Source of the DNA: UBA7657 sp049652985
GTDB taxonomy: Bacteria; Pseudomonadota; Alphaproteobacteria; Micavibrionales; Micavibrionaceae
NCBI GenBank assembly: GCA_049652985.1
Contig: JBASFK010000002.1
Coordinates: 682,001-746,000 of the forward strand
Reading direction: 5' to 3'
DNA: 64,000 nt
How positions within the stretch are numbered: position 1 is the stretch's first letter; each line of letters opens with the position of its first letter. This document shows, in pieces, positions 26,093 to 33,897 of the stretch. The notes below the pieces were generated by a model. It was given only the letters and a program-made list of their open reading frames with translations. It was not told the DNA's origin and did no database searches. A program made the position numbers and the translations under genes.

Positions 26093-27208
26093 CTACCCCG
26101 CCAGGTCTTTCTCTAGAACCGCGACAATACGGCGGGCGGCGTTTCCGTCCCATAATTCAGGACGCATGCCTTTTTTAATTTTTCCTGCAATGAATTCCCC
26201 GAAAGCTTTCAACAATGCTTCCGGCGATGTACCGACCATGGCGTTCGTGCCTTCATTCACGGTGACCCAGCGCTCGGTATTTTCACGGAGCGTAAAACAC
26301 GGAACGGCCAGCGCCGTCGTCTCCTCCTGAAGCCCGCCGGAATCCGTCATGACTATTTTTGCGTCGCGGACCAGACCAAGCATAGAAAGATAGGGTTGCG
26401 GCGGTACAATTGAAATTTTCTTGTTATCGAAATAGCGGTCCAACGAAAAACGTTCTATCGCCTGAATTGTGCGTGGATGGGCGGGGAATATGACAGGAAA
26501 TTTATTTCCGATTTCATGCAGCGCCCGCGTCAACCCGCCGAAAATATTTTCATCATCAACGTTCGATGGCCGGTGCAAGGTCAACAGCGCATATCCTGCG
26601 GCGGACGGTTGTATGCCGAGACTCTTCAGCGTTTGTTCTGAAGGGACGGCACGATCAAGATGATGTTCAAGACTATCGACCATCACGTTGCCGACGAAAT
26701 GGATTTTTTCCGGCGCAATGCCTTCGATTTGCAGATTTTTATCGGCCTCGCGCTCTGTCGTAAAAAGAAAATCGGAAATCTGGTCGGTCAGGACGCGGTT
26801 GATTTCCTCGGGCATAGAGCGGTCAAAACTGCGCAGACCCGCCTCAACATGAATGACTGGAATTTTTTTCTTCGCCGCCACCAAAGCACAAGCCAAAGTG
26901 GAATTAACGTCGCCGACCACGAGAATGGCAGCGGGCGTTATCCTGTCCAGCACAGGTTCAAACCGGCGCATGATTTCGGCGGTCTGCTGCGCGTGGCTGC
27001 CACCGCCAACGCCGAGATTTTCTTCGGGCTCAGGAATACCAAGATCGCGGAAAAAACTGCCCGACATGGCGTCGTCATGATGCTGGCCGGTGTGGATCAA
27101 TATGCCGCGCAAAACCCTGCTGGATTCCATAGCCCGCAGGACCGGCGCGATCTTCATGAAGTTCGGCCGCGCACCAGCGACAATAAGAATATCAATCTGC
27201 CCGGGCAT
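26093..27208 (-). CDS. wecB: UDP-N-acetylglucosamine 2-epimerase, non-hydrolysing
   Basis: 371 residues. Interconverts UDP-GlcNAc and UDP-ManNAc. Hallmarks: VAGARPNFMKIAPVLRAM at the N-terminus, TGQHHD, HVEAGLRSFDRSMPEEINR, LTLHRPSNVD and MTDSGGLQEE. Length and motifs fit WecB/MnaA rather than the hydrolysing NeuC type encoded at 44465. First gene of the eight-gene minus-strand operon; UDP-ManNAc could be used directly or oxidised by the dehydrogenase encoded at 58431. A TATAAT at 27294-27299 upstream is a possible -10. Confidence 0.93.
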   Translation of the reverse strand: MPGQIDILIVAGARPNFMKIAPVLRAMESSRVLRGILIHTGQHHDDAMSGSFFRDLGIPEPEENLGVGGGSHAQQTAEIMRRFEPVLDRITPAAILVVGDVNSTLACALVAAKKKIPVIHVEAGLRSFDRSMPEEINRVLTDQISDFLFTTEREADKNLQIEGIAPEKIHFVGNVMVDSLEHHLDRAVPSEQTLKSLGIQPSAAGYALLTLHRPSNVDDENIFGGLTRALHEIGNKFPVIFPAHPRTIQAIERFSLDRYFDNKKISIVPPQPYLSMLGLVRDAKIVMTDSGGLQEETTALAVPCFTLRENTERWVTVNEGTNAMVGTSPEALLKAFGEFIAGKIKKGMRPELWDGNAARRIVAVLEKDLAG

Positions 27209-27294
27209 GACAGTTGTATTAAGGCTTAAAGGCCCAGACTTTCAAGGAAAATGGGATTTATTTTTACATATTAATATAGAAATAAAACGCCTTA

Positions 27295-28194
27295 TTATAC
27301 CGGCTGCAATTCTGAAGGCTTATCGATAGACGCAGGTTTTTTATAGTTAAAGATGAGATAAAGAAGAGGTTTCTCGAGCGCCCGGGTGCCAGGGACGCCT
27401 ATATTGTGCGTAACGAGACTGCTCTTGAATTTGTTAAAGCCTCTAATCAGCTCCTCAGCTACTAATCCCGCATCAGGTTTAAATTCTTCAATTGCCTGAT
27501 CGGCGGCGTCGATCACATGGAATACCCAATCCGGCGCCTTATCATTGGGTGAAATCACAACGGCCTTGCCAATAGCCAGCATAGCAACGATAGCACCAAG
27601 GGCGCGCCCATAAGGCTCATCACCATTCTCGACAATATAGACCAGACTCTTGTCCGTCATTTTGACGTCCAGCATTTCTGCCTGCTTAAGGACAGAATCA
27701 AAATGTTCGTCAACTTTCAGCGCTTCTCCTTCGTACGTGCCCGTATCGCCTATAATGCTTAATCTGATTTTCTCTGCATGCGTATTAATTTTATCTTTGA
27801 AAATTTGAAGAAAACGTTTCCGCTCCGAAAAAGGCAGCTTTGCATACGAAATGGCGGCGTTCTGGCCGTCTTCAATCATACGCCCGCCCAGTCCATCAGT
27901 CGTTTTTTTCAGATAATAAGGCAGCTTCCGATTGAAAACAGCACTAGTCACACTTAGGAAATCAGGATTTTCGGAAGGATAGTCGCTGGTTTTTTGCTCA
28001 ATGTAAGCGCGCACCTTGTCAAGCAAGCCTGGAAGTGCGAATACGGCGGATCTTCGAAAAGCAGCGGAAGCGCTCATAAGTCTCAGCATTGCGCCGTTCA
28101 AAGCGTCGGGGCCTTCCTTGATGGCCTGCACAAAGTGCTGCGTCATATCTAAAATTTGGGATCGTTCCTGAATTTTCCCATTTTCAAACGACAT
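27295..28194 (-). CDS. ALDH-derived protein lacking the catalytic half
   Basis: 299 residues. The middle (about 107-235) resembles the N-terminal cofactor-binding part of aldehyde dehydrogenases: AAISYAKLPFSERKRFLQIF (like AxxAWxxLPxxERAxIL), IGDTGTYEGEALKVDEHFD, then EPYGRALGAIVAMLAIGKAV and VISPNDKAPDWVFHVIDAAD (like LAAGNAVVLKPSExTP). The PWNFP segment appears deleted, and the catalytic domain with its Cys and Glu is absent, since the protein ends at residue 299. The first ~100 residues are helical and unlike ALDH. Likely a non-catalytic derivative (binding or regulatory), or a divergent relative whose similarity I overread. It has its own promoter candidate. Confidence 0.55.
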   Translation of the reverse strand: MSFENGKIQERSQILDMTQHFVQAIKEGPDALNGAMLRLMSASAAFRRSAVFALPGLLDKVRAYIEQKTSDYPSENPDFLSVTSAVFNRKLPYYLKKTTDGLGGRMIEDGQNAAISYAKLPFSERKRFLQIFKDKINTHAEKIRLSIIGDTGTYEGEALKVDEHFDSVLKQAEMLDVKMTDKSLVYIVENGDEPYGRALGAIVAMLAIGKAVVISPNDKAPDWVFHVIDAADQAIEEFKPDAGLVAEELIRGFNKFKSSLVTHNIGVPGTRALEKPLLYLIFNYKKPASIDKPSELQPV

Positions 28195-28244
28195 AGCAGC
28201 GACCCTTTCACGCAGTAAAATTTCCGTGGCTTTTGAATATGAAA

Positions 28245-28273
28245 AAACTAATTGCCACCCCTATCCTTGTCAA
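28245..28273 (-). promoter_or_regulatory. Sigma-70-type promoter for the ALDH-like gene
   Basis: On the minus strand, TTGACA (28268-28273) and TAGTTT (28245-28250) are 17 bases apart. The start codon lies about 45 bases downstream. The -10 is weak. Confidence 0.4.
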
Positions 28274-28305
28274 TATAAAAGCGGCAATGTGCCCATATGA
28301 TCGGC

Positions 28306-28334
28306 TTGACGGGCGATTAATCCCCTGCGAATAA
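28306..28334 (+). promoter_or_regulatory. Promoter candidate for MBOAT/SGNH module 1
   Basis: TTGACG (28306-28311) with a GAATAA-like -10 at 28329-28334, spacer 17. It is divergent from the promoter of the ALDH-like gene. Weak -10, so modest confidence. Confidence 0.3.
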
Positions 28335-28380
28335 ATTAGTCAGGCGAGACGCCGCAACCACAGGATGATAATAGAAACGG

Positions 28381-29823
28381 ATGCTTTTCAATTCCCTGGA
28401 GTTCCTGTTTCTATTCCTACCAGTAACGCTGGGCGCCTTTCTTATTTTGAAGCGACTGGGGTTCGGCCGCGCAGCCCTTATTTTCATTGCACTGACCTCG
28501 CTCTTCTTCTACGCATGGTGGGACCCGCGCTACCTGGCCCTACTTCTGGCGTCTATCCTGTTTAACTTTTTTATCGGAGGAAAACTTCTTGCGCCCTCGC
28601 CGCCGCGGGCGCTCCTGGTTTTCGGAGTTGGCGTCAATCTCGCGGCGCTGGGCGTTTTCAAATATTTCAATTTCCTCGTTGGGAATATCAACCTGCTTCT
28701 GGCACAGGATATCGTTGCGCCGACCATCATCCTGCCGCTCGGCATTTCTTTCTTTACCTTTCAGCAGATCGCCTACCTGGTCGACGCGTATAACGGCAAG
28801 GCGCAAAGACCGAGTTTTCTTGAATATATCACCTACATCAGTTTTTTTCCGCACCTGATCGCGGGACCCATCGTGCATCACGCGACGGTAATCCCGCAGT
28901 TCCGCGCCCTCCCGGCCAAGCCATATGACTGGCGTGGGACAGCAATCGGTCTCACACTGTTTTCAATGGGGCTATTCAAAAAAGTGCTGCTGGCGGATAC
29001 GCTGGCGGCGCATGGCTCGCCTGTTTTTGATGCGGCTTTGAATGGCACGGCGATCACTTTCGCCGATGGATGGATGGGGGCGCTTGCCTATACGCTCCAG
29101 CTTTATTTCGATTTCTCGGGCTATTCGGACATGGCGATCGGGCTAGGCCTCATGTTCGGCATCCGCCTTCCAGACAATTTCTTCTCTCCCCACAAGGCGA
29201 CAAACATTATCGATTTCTGGCGACGCTGGCACATTACGTTGTCGGCATTCCTCAGAAATTACCTGTACATCCCTCTCGGCGGGAACCGGCGGGGGGAAAC
29301 GCGGCGCTATACGAACCTGATGATCACGATGCTGCTGGGCGGCCTGTGGCATGGGGCTAACTGGACTTTCGTGCTGTGGGGCGGGCTCCACGGGCTGTAT
29401 CTCGTTATCAATAACGTTTGGCGGCATGCCTTCCCGGGGCTTCTCGCGCAAAACAGAGCCGGAAAGATACTAAGCTGGTTCATTACATTCCTGGCCGTCG
29501 TCGTCGCGTGGGTCATCTTCCGCTGTGAAAACGTTACGGCGGCGGCAAATATGCTGGGCGGCATGGCCGGACTGAACGGAGCGGGCGCATGGAAGGACGG
29601 CGATGCGGCAGAAATTATAGCTATCGGGCTGGCCATTGCCCTACTGATGCCGAACGCTATGCAGATCATCGCCTTCGCTGAAAGCGGCGGAGAGAAGAAA
29701 TGGTATTCATGGGTGCCCGACAAAAAATGGCTGGCGGCGACCATTTTCCTGCTGGGCGTGGCGCTCTATTACGCAGTTTATACGATGAACCGTATTTCCG
29801 AATTTATTTACTTTCAGTTCTAG
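28381..29823 (+). CDS. MBOAT O-acyltransferase, AlgI-like (copy 1)
   Basis: 480 residues, about 11 membrane segments. MBOAT hallmarks: LYFDFSGYSDMAIGLGLM, FWRRWHITLSAFLRNYLYIP with His284, and GGLWHGANWTF with the catalytic-type His324. These proteins move acyl (often acetyl) groups across the membrane to extracytoplasmic polysaccharide hydroxyls. It ends in SEFIYFQF. The next gene begins 7 bases later and its ribosome-binding site uses the stop codon (TAGGGA). A close paralogue with the same partner lies at 53721. Confidence 0.92.
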   Translation: MLFNSLEFLFLFLPVTLGAFLILKRLGFGRAALIFIALTSLFFYAWWDPRYLALLLASILFNFFIGGKLLAPSPPRALLVFGVGVNLAALGVFKYFNFLVGNINLLLAQDIVAPTIILPLGISFFTFQQIAYLVDAYNGKAQRPSFLEYITYISFFPHLIAGPIVHHATVIPQFRALPAKPYDWRGTAIGLTLFSMGLFKKVLLADTLAAHGSPVFDAALNGTAITFADGWMGALAYTLQLYFDFSGYSDMAIGLGLMFGIRLPDNFFSPHKATNIIDFWRRWHITLSAFLRNYLYIPLGGNRRGETRRYTNLMITMLLGGLWHGANWTFVLWGGLHGLYLVINNVWRHAFPGLLAQNRAGKILSWFITFLAVVVAWVIFRCENVTAAANMLGGMAGLNGAGAWKDGDAAEIIAIGLAIALLMPNAMQIIAFAESGGEKKWYSWVPDKKWLAATIFLLGVALYYAVYTMNRISEFIYFQF

Positions 29824-29830
29824 GGACGCG

Positions 29831-30895
29831 ATGACGGAAAAGAAATTCTTTGTTCTAGTTTTGATCATTACGGCGACATTGTTTTGCCTGCCGGCAGGAG
29901 TCGTTATTATTTTTGACCCGTTCTTTTTTATTCATAAAAGATATGCAGCGATCGGGTTCGACGGCACGGACAGGTATCAGAATGCGGGGCTCATCAATTC
30001 CTTTCTGGCTGATCCCGCAACGAATATTGATACGGTCGTTCTCGGCACATCGATGAGCCAGAACCTGCCGGTGAAAATTTTCAGGAACGCGCAAGGGGCG
30101 AACGCCCTGAAGCTGACTCTTGCGGGCGGGCAACCACGGGAGCTTGCCGCCATGGCTGAAAAGGCCATTGCAACCGGCCACGTCAAAACGGTCGTTTGGG
30201 AGATTTATTCGTCTTATATGTATGAAGACCCCGATGCGCTTCATAAAGAAGTGCCCTTGCCCCTTTTTCTCTACAACCGGAGTCTACTCGATAACTGGCG
30301 TTATGTTTTCAACAACGATGTATTCGAAGAGGCCCTGAAAATCGCGAAAGGCCGGAAAAGAAAACGCAAAGGTCTTGAAGAGCTTTACACGTGGGAGAAC
30401 CAGGAAGCCTTTGTGAAATGGTCGTCGCCTGAAAACCTGGAAAAGCTACACGCGGATTTCGGTGCTTCAAATCTGCCTCTGACTGCTACACCACCGGCAG
30501 GCACACGCCAGGATTTCCTGAACCTTGAAAAAAACCTTTTGCCGGTTTTGAGAAACAACCCGGACATACAATTCGAATTGTTTTTTCCGCCTGTCTCCTA
30601 TTACGCCTTCGCACGCAGCGGCAACGATGAATTCTGGATCCAAATGGCGATGCGCCAAAAGCTCCTGGACGAAACAAGGGACCTGAAAAACGTGCGAATC
30701 TACGGCTTTGATTTCATCGAAAACGGCCCGGAATCCATCAAAAACTACATGGATGCCTCGCATTATAACCCGGGAATAAGCGCCGAAATCGCCGGCATGA
30801 TCGTGCAGCGAAGCCACGTCCTCACGAGCGAAAACCACGCTTCTTATGTGCGGCAGCTGAGACAGCGCGTGAACGAATTTGCCCGTAATTTCTGA
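29831..30895 (+). CDS. SGNH-like acyl-transfer partner of MBOAT (copy 1)
   Basis: 354 residues. One N-terminal membrane segment (VLVLIITATLFCLPAGVVII) places the rest in the periplasm. An LGTSMSQN motif (Ser74) and a C-terminal DASH motif (Asp308, His311) fit the Ser / Asp-x-x-His arrangement of SGNH esterase-fold proteins; AlgJ/AlgX-type partners of MBOATs use the same fold. The conserved block DRYQNAGLI and FFPPVSYY recur in the paralogue encoded at 55239, where Ser78, Asp310 and His313 align. It probably completes acyl transfer to a glycan; catalytic assignment is inferred. Confidence 0.7.
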   Translation: MTEKKFFVLVLIITATLFCLPAGVVIIFDPFFFIHKRYAAIGFDGTDRYQNAGLINSFLADPATNIDTVVLGTSMSQNLPVKIFRNAQGANALKLTLAGGQPRELAAMAEKAIATGHVKTVVWEIYSSYMYEDPDALHKEVPLPLFLYNRSLLDNWRYVFNNDVFEEALKIAKGRKRKRKGLEELYTWENQEAFVKWSSPENLEKLHADFGASNLPLTATPPAGTRQDFLNLEKNLLPVLRNNPDIQFELFFPPVSYYAFARSGNDEFWIQMAMRQKLLDETRDLKNVRIYGFDFIENGPESIKNYMDASHYNPGISAEIAGMIVQRSHVLTSENHASYVRQLRQRVNEFARNF

Positions 30896-31016
30896 TGCCT
30901 GCGTGGTATTGGACACTGCCCGAGTCGGGTCGACATAGACGCCGCGCAAGGGCAGGTCAAGCGTCCGGATGCGTTTAATACCCCGATTTTCCTGTGTAGA
31001 TAACAGCAGAATCCGC

Positions 31017-31044
31017 TTGGTATTCCCGGGAAAAACGATACAAT
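31017..31044 (+). promoter_or_regulatory. Promoter of the HU-like gene
   Basis: TTGGTA (31017-31022) and TACAAT (31039-31044), spacer 16, about 54 bases before the start codon. The region upstream (30896-31016) also has a short CCCGA-G-TCGGG hairpin at 30919-30929. Confidence 0.45.
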
Positions 31045-31097
31045 CGCCTCATCGTTTCAATTTGTGAAATCGTTACTCAACTGGAGATACAAACATC

Positions 31098-31475
31098 ATG
31101 GCTAAGAAGAAATCCAAATCCAAAGCAAAACCCAAAGCAAAATCCAGCGTTGTCCGCCCGGTGAAAAGCCTTCTGTCGAAGTCGGCTCTCATCGGTCGCC
31201 TAGCCGAGGAAAACGGCCTGACGCGCAAACAAGCCGCCGGCGTATTTGACTCGCTGGAAGGCGCACTGCTCGGTTCCATTCATCCTCAAGGCGCAGGCGC
31301 ATTCATCCTGCCCGGCCTGATGAAGGTCACGTTGCGCAAAGTTCCGGCCCGCAAGGCTGGCACGCTGGTACGCAACCCCGGCACGGGCGAAATGGTAAAA
31401 GCCGCTGCCCGTCCTGCGACGGTTCGCGTAAAAATTCGCCCGCTGAAGAAGCTGAAAACAGCAGCGACGAAGTAA
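31098..31475 (+). CDS. HU-family DNA-binding protein with lysine-rich N-terminal tail
   Basis: 125 residues. The first ~22 residues are a Lys/Ser/Ala-rich tail (MAKKKSKSKAKPKAK), followed by an HU/IHF-like domain: SKSALIGRLAEENGLTRKQA, a GAGAFILPGLMKVTL beta segment, and the arm region ARKAGTLVRNPGTGEMV, close to the HU RNPxTG pattern. It would bind and bend DNA in the nucleoid. Typical HU has about 90 residues without such a tail, so this is a tailed variant reminiscent of histone-like basic extensions. Followed 25 bases later by the EF-hand gene with a clear AAGGAG site. Confidence 0.8.
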   Translation: MAKKKSKSKAKPKAKSSVVRPVKSLLSKSALIGRLAEENGLTRKQAAGVFDSLEGALLGSIHPQGAGAFILPGLMKVTLRKVPARKAGTLVRNPGTGEMVKAAARPATVRVKIRPLKKLKTAATK

Positions 31476-31500
31476 TCGATCAAATATAAGGAGCCCCGGC

Positions 31501-32046
31501 ATGCTCAAGCAAAAGAATATCCTCGTATATTTAATTGCTGCCGCAGCCGGGGCTTTTTTATGTCCCCTGCCAGCGACGGCGGGGCTCGACCTAGAGAACC
31601 AGACTCAGGTGCCGATCGACGCGCTTGATCTCGACACCGACGGGCGCATCACGCGCACCGAAGTTGCCAAATACATGTTTTATTATTTCGACCGCGACGG
31701 CAACGAAAGCCTGACCAAAGGCGAGTATCATACCGACCGCCCTATCGACGTCCTGCCAAAACAAAAACCCGGAATTACTTTTATTGACCTCGACAATGAC
31801 GGTCAGGATGACGGCGTCGAATACAACAAGGATTCATTTCTTGAAACCGTGATGGTGGGCAAATACGAACCTGGTTCCGCCGAGATCAAGGCGATGAACG
31901 TCATCGATATTTATTTCCTGCGCGCGGACACAGATGAAAGCCGCGCGATAGAGCTGAGCGAATGGCAGAAGATTTACGCCAAGCATGCTGTGAAAAAAGA
32001 AAACACCCCGCCTGAAGCGGCTAACCAGGATCATTACGCCAAGTAA
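31501..32046 (+). CDS. Exported EF-hand protein
   Basis: 181 residues with a signal peptide (LVYLIAAAAGAFLCPLPATA region, cleaved near residue 27). EF-hand-like calcium loops: DLDTDGRITRTE (about 41-52), DRDGNESLTKGE, DLDNDGQDDGVE and the weaker DTDESRAIELSE. Their Asp-x-Asp-x-Asp/Asn pattern suggests calcium binding in the periplasm or outside the cell. No enzyme domain. A strong AAGGAG ribosome-binding site lies 7 bases before the ATG. It ends at a bidirectional terminator shared with the SYLF gene. Confidence 0.8.
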   Translation: MLKQKNILVYLIAAAAGAFLCPLPATAGLDLENQTQVPIDALDLDTDGRITRTEVAKYMFYYFDRDGNESLTKGEYHTDRPIDVLPKQKPGITFIDLDNDGQDDGVEYNKDSFLETVMVGKYEPGSAEIKAMNVIDIYFLRADTDESRAIELSEWQKIYAKHAVKKENTPPEAANQDHYAK

Positions 32047-32071
32047 AAAGCCCGCTCAAAGCGGGCTTTTT
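32045..32071. terminator. Bidirectional Rho-independent terminator
   Basis: Perfect hairpin AAAAAGCCCGC - TCAAA - GCGGGCTTTTT, with a T-run on both strands, placed between two convergent genes. Confidence 0.93.
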
Positions 32072-32074
32072 CGT

Positions 32075-32641
32075 TTACTTGTTCAATTCTTTATCCCGCC
32101 AGTATTTCGTGCCCTGCACCATGGCCTCCGCGATCAGGCCCGCGTCGGTCAGCTGGTAGATTCTCATGCCGGGCAGCGCATTGGCCGCGACACCGCCCGC
32201 GTCGCCCTTCTCGCCGACCTTGGCGGCGGCGTTGGCCGTGCCGGTCAGATCGAGACCCGTGGTGGTGAAGTCATAAAAAGCGGCCGCATCGTAAAACACG
32301 AACACCGTGTTGTAATCCTTGGCGCCAAGACCAAGGCCCACGCCCGCGCTCGCCATCTGCATATAAATGTCGCTGTTGTCGCGATTGTCATGGGCGAGGC
32401 CGTGGCCATAGCCGCCGCTGACCCAGATCAGGGCCAGAGAACCGCTTGAGAACACGGCATAGCCCACCGCCCCCTCGATCTCGCGTGCCGCTTCCGGGTT
32501 GTCCTTATAAAGCCGGGCCAGCGTTTCGTCAGCCATTTTCTGAATTCCGACCCGCTGTTCCGCAGGGGTGGCTTGTTCAGCCGAGGCAGGTTGAACCATA
32601 AAACAGACGCACAGGGCGAGCATAAGGGGCAGGTATTTCAT
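32075..32641 (-). CDS. Exported SYLF (Ysc84-like lipid-binding) domain protein
   Basis: 188 residues with a signal peptide (LPLMLALCVCFMVQPASA). The mature part carries the SYLF/Ysc84 pattern: EIEGAVGYAVFSSGSLALIW, VSGGYGHGLAHDN, VGLGLGAKDYNTVFVFYDA and LPGMRIYQLTDAGL. This domain binds lipids in eukaryotes; bacterial members are periplasmic or outer-membrane proteins of uncertain role. Diverges from the efflux-pump genes, with the 30-bp palindrome at 32712 between them. Confidence 0.8.
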   Translation of the reverse strand: MKYLPLMLALCVCFMVQPASAEQATPAEQRVGIQKMADETLARLYKDNPEAAREIEGAVGYAVFSSGSLALIWVSGGYGHGLAHDNRDNSDIYMQMASAGVGLGLGAKDYNTVFVFYDAAAFYDFTTTGLDLTGTANAAAKVGEKGDAGGVAANALPGMRIYQLTDAGLIAEAMVQGTKYWRDKELNK

Positions 32642-32711
32642 TGTTTCCTCCGACCACGCAAACGCGCGGAAAAGTGATTTGTTCCAGTCAATAATATAGG
32701 CATGATGGGCA

Positions 32712-32741
32712 CCGGGGAAATGGAATATTCTATTTCCCCGG
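32712..32741. promoter_or_regulatory. 30-bp palindrome, operator-like
   Basis: Arms CCGGGGAAAT (32712-32721) and ATTTCCCCGG (32732-32741) enclose the perfect palindrome GAATATTC (32723-32730); only the G/T pair at 32722/32731 mismatches. It lies between the divergent SYLF gene and the RND efflux operon, where a repressor such as a TetR-family protein would bind. A TATATA at 32769-32774 is a possible -10 for the pump. No T-run follows on either strand, so a terminator role is unlikely. Confidence 0.6.
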
Positions 32742-32778
32742 ACAAAAGGGAATCGTCATAAACTGCGTATATAAACAA

Positions 32779-33897
32779 ATGGGGCTTTTTATGAATATCT
32801 CCAAACTCACGGTAACAACCGTAATCCTGATTCTGGCCTGTTCGGGCCCGGTTGCGGCACAGCCCAAAAAGGGCGGCGACCAGCCCGCCAATGTCATCGT
32901 CGCCATTGCCCAAAAACAGGATATTTCAGACCGGGTCGAGGCGCTGGGAACGCTCCGCGCCAATGAATCCATCACCATCACCACGACCGTGACCGAAACC
33001 GTAACGGCCGTGAATTTCACCGACAACCAGCGCGTCGAAAAGGGAGACGTGCTGGTTGAAATGGCCAGCGGCGAGGAAAAAGCCCAGCTCGACCAGGCGC
33101 AGGCTGTCGTCTCGGAAGCCAGGCAACAGCTCGACCGTATAAGAACCCTTGCCAAGGACGGCGTTGCGCCCAAGGCGACGCTTGACCAGCGACAGCGCGA
33201 TTATGACTCAGCACAAGGAAGATTACGCGAGGTGCAATCGCGCCTGAAAAACTATCTCATCAGCGCACCGTTCAGCGGCGTGCTGGGTCTTCGCAACATC
33301 AGCGTTGGCGCTTTAATGCAGCCCGGCACGAAAATCACGACGCTGGATGACGACAGCGTGATGAAGCTGGATTTTTCTGTGCCGTCGATTTTTATGGCTG
33401 ACCTTAAGATCGGTACACCTATCACCGCGCATGCGCGCGATTTTGGCGACCGCGAGTTCAAAGGCGAAATCGCAAGCCTGGACAGCCAGATCGACCCGGT
33501 AACCCGCTCCATCATGGTGCGCGCCCTCATTCAAAATGAGGATCATGCGCTGAAACCCGGCCTGCTGATGAGCGTGGAACTGTTCAATAACGCACGGCAT
33601 GCAATCATCGTGCCCGAGGAAACCCTGATCCCTGAGGGGCGTGACAATTACGTGCTGGTTATAGGCGGCGACGGAAAAATAGAAAAGCGCAAAGTGAGCG
33701 CCGGAACGCGCCAGCCCGGCACGGTTGAAATCACCGAAGGGCTGCAGGAAGGCGAAAAAATCGTCACGCACGGCACCATGACCGCCCGCCCCGGCCAGAC
33801 GGCCAATATCATTGGCGAGCAGGCCAGGGAGGAAAGCATTTCGGACGTCCTCGGCAGAGCCGCCGAAAAAGGAGACAAAGCAGAGGATAAGAACTGA
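32779..33897 (+). CDS. RND efflux periplasmic adaptor subunit
   Basis: 372 residues, membrane-fusion protein of a tripartite efflux pump. Signal peptide (KLTVTTVILILACSGPVAA), then the lipoyl/barrel-sandwich half RVEALGTLRANESITI, a coiled-coil hairpin (AQAVVSEARQQLDRIRTLAK), the second half-motif ISAPFSGVLGLRNISVGALM, and the beta-barrel IVPEETLIPEGRDNYVLVI. It links the inner-membrane RND permease to an outer-membrane channel, which is not encoded here. A second ATG at 32791, after a GGGG stretch, is an equally good start. The stop overlaps the permease start (TGATG). Confidence 0.92.
   Translation: MGLFMNISKLTVTTVILILACSGPVAAQPKKGGDQPANVIVAIAQKQDISDRVEALGTLRANESITITTTVTETVTAVNFTDNQRVEKGDVLVEMASGEEKAQLDQAQAVVSEARQQLDRIRTLAKDGVAPKATLDQRQRDYDSAQGRLREVQSRLKNYLISAPFSGVLGLRNISVGALMQPGTKITTLDDDSVMKLDFSVPSIFMADLKIGTPITAHARDFGDREFKGEIASLDSQIDPVTRSIMVRALIQNEDHALKPGLLMSVELFNNARHAIIVPEETLIPEGRDNYVLVIGGDGKIEKRKVSAGTRQPGTVEITEGLQEGEKIVTHGTMTARPGQTANIIGEQAREESISDVLGRAAEKGDKAEDKN

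Noticed and set aside
27268..27277. ATATTAATAT palindrome upstream of wecB
   Set aside because: Short and purely A/T in an AT-rich gap; expected by chance.
30919..30929. CCCGA-G-TCGGG hairpin as terminator of MBOAT/SGNH module 1
   Set aside because: Stem of only five pairs and no T-run after it.
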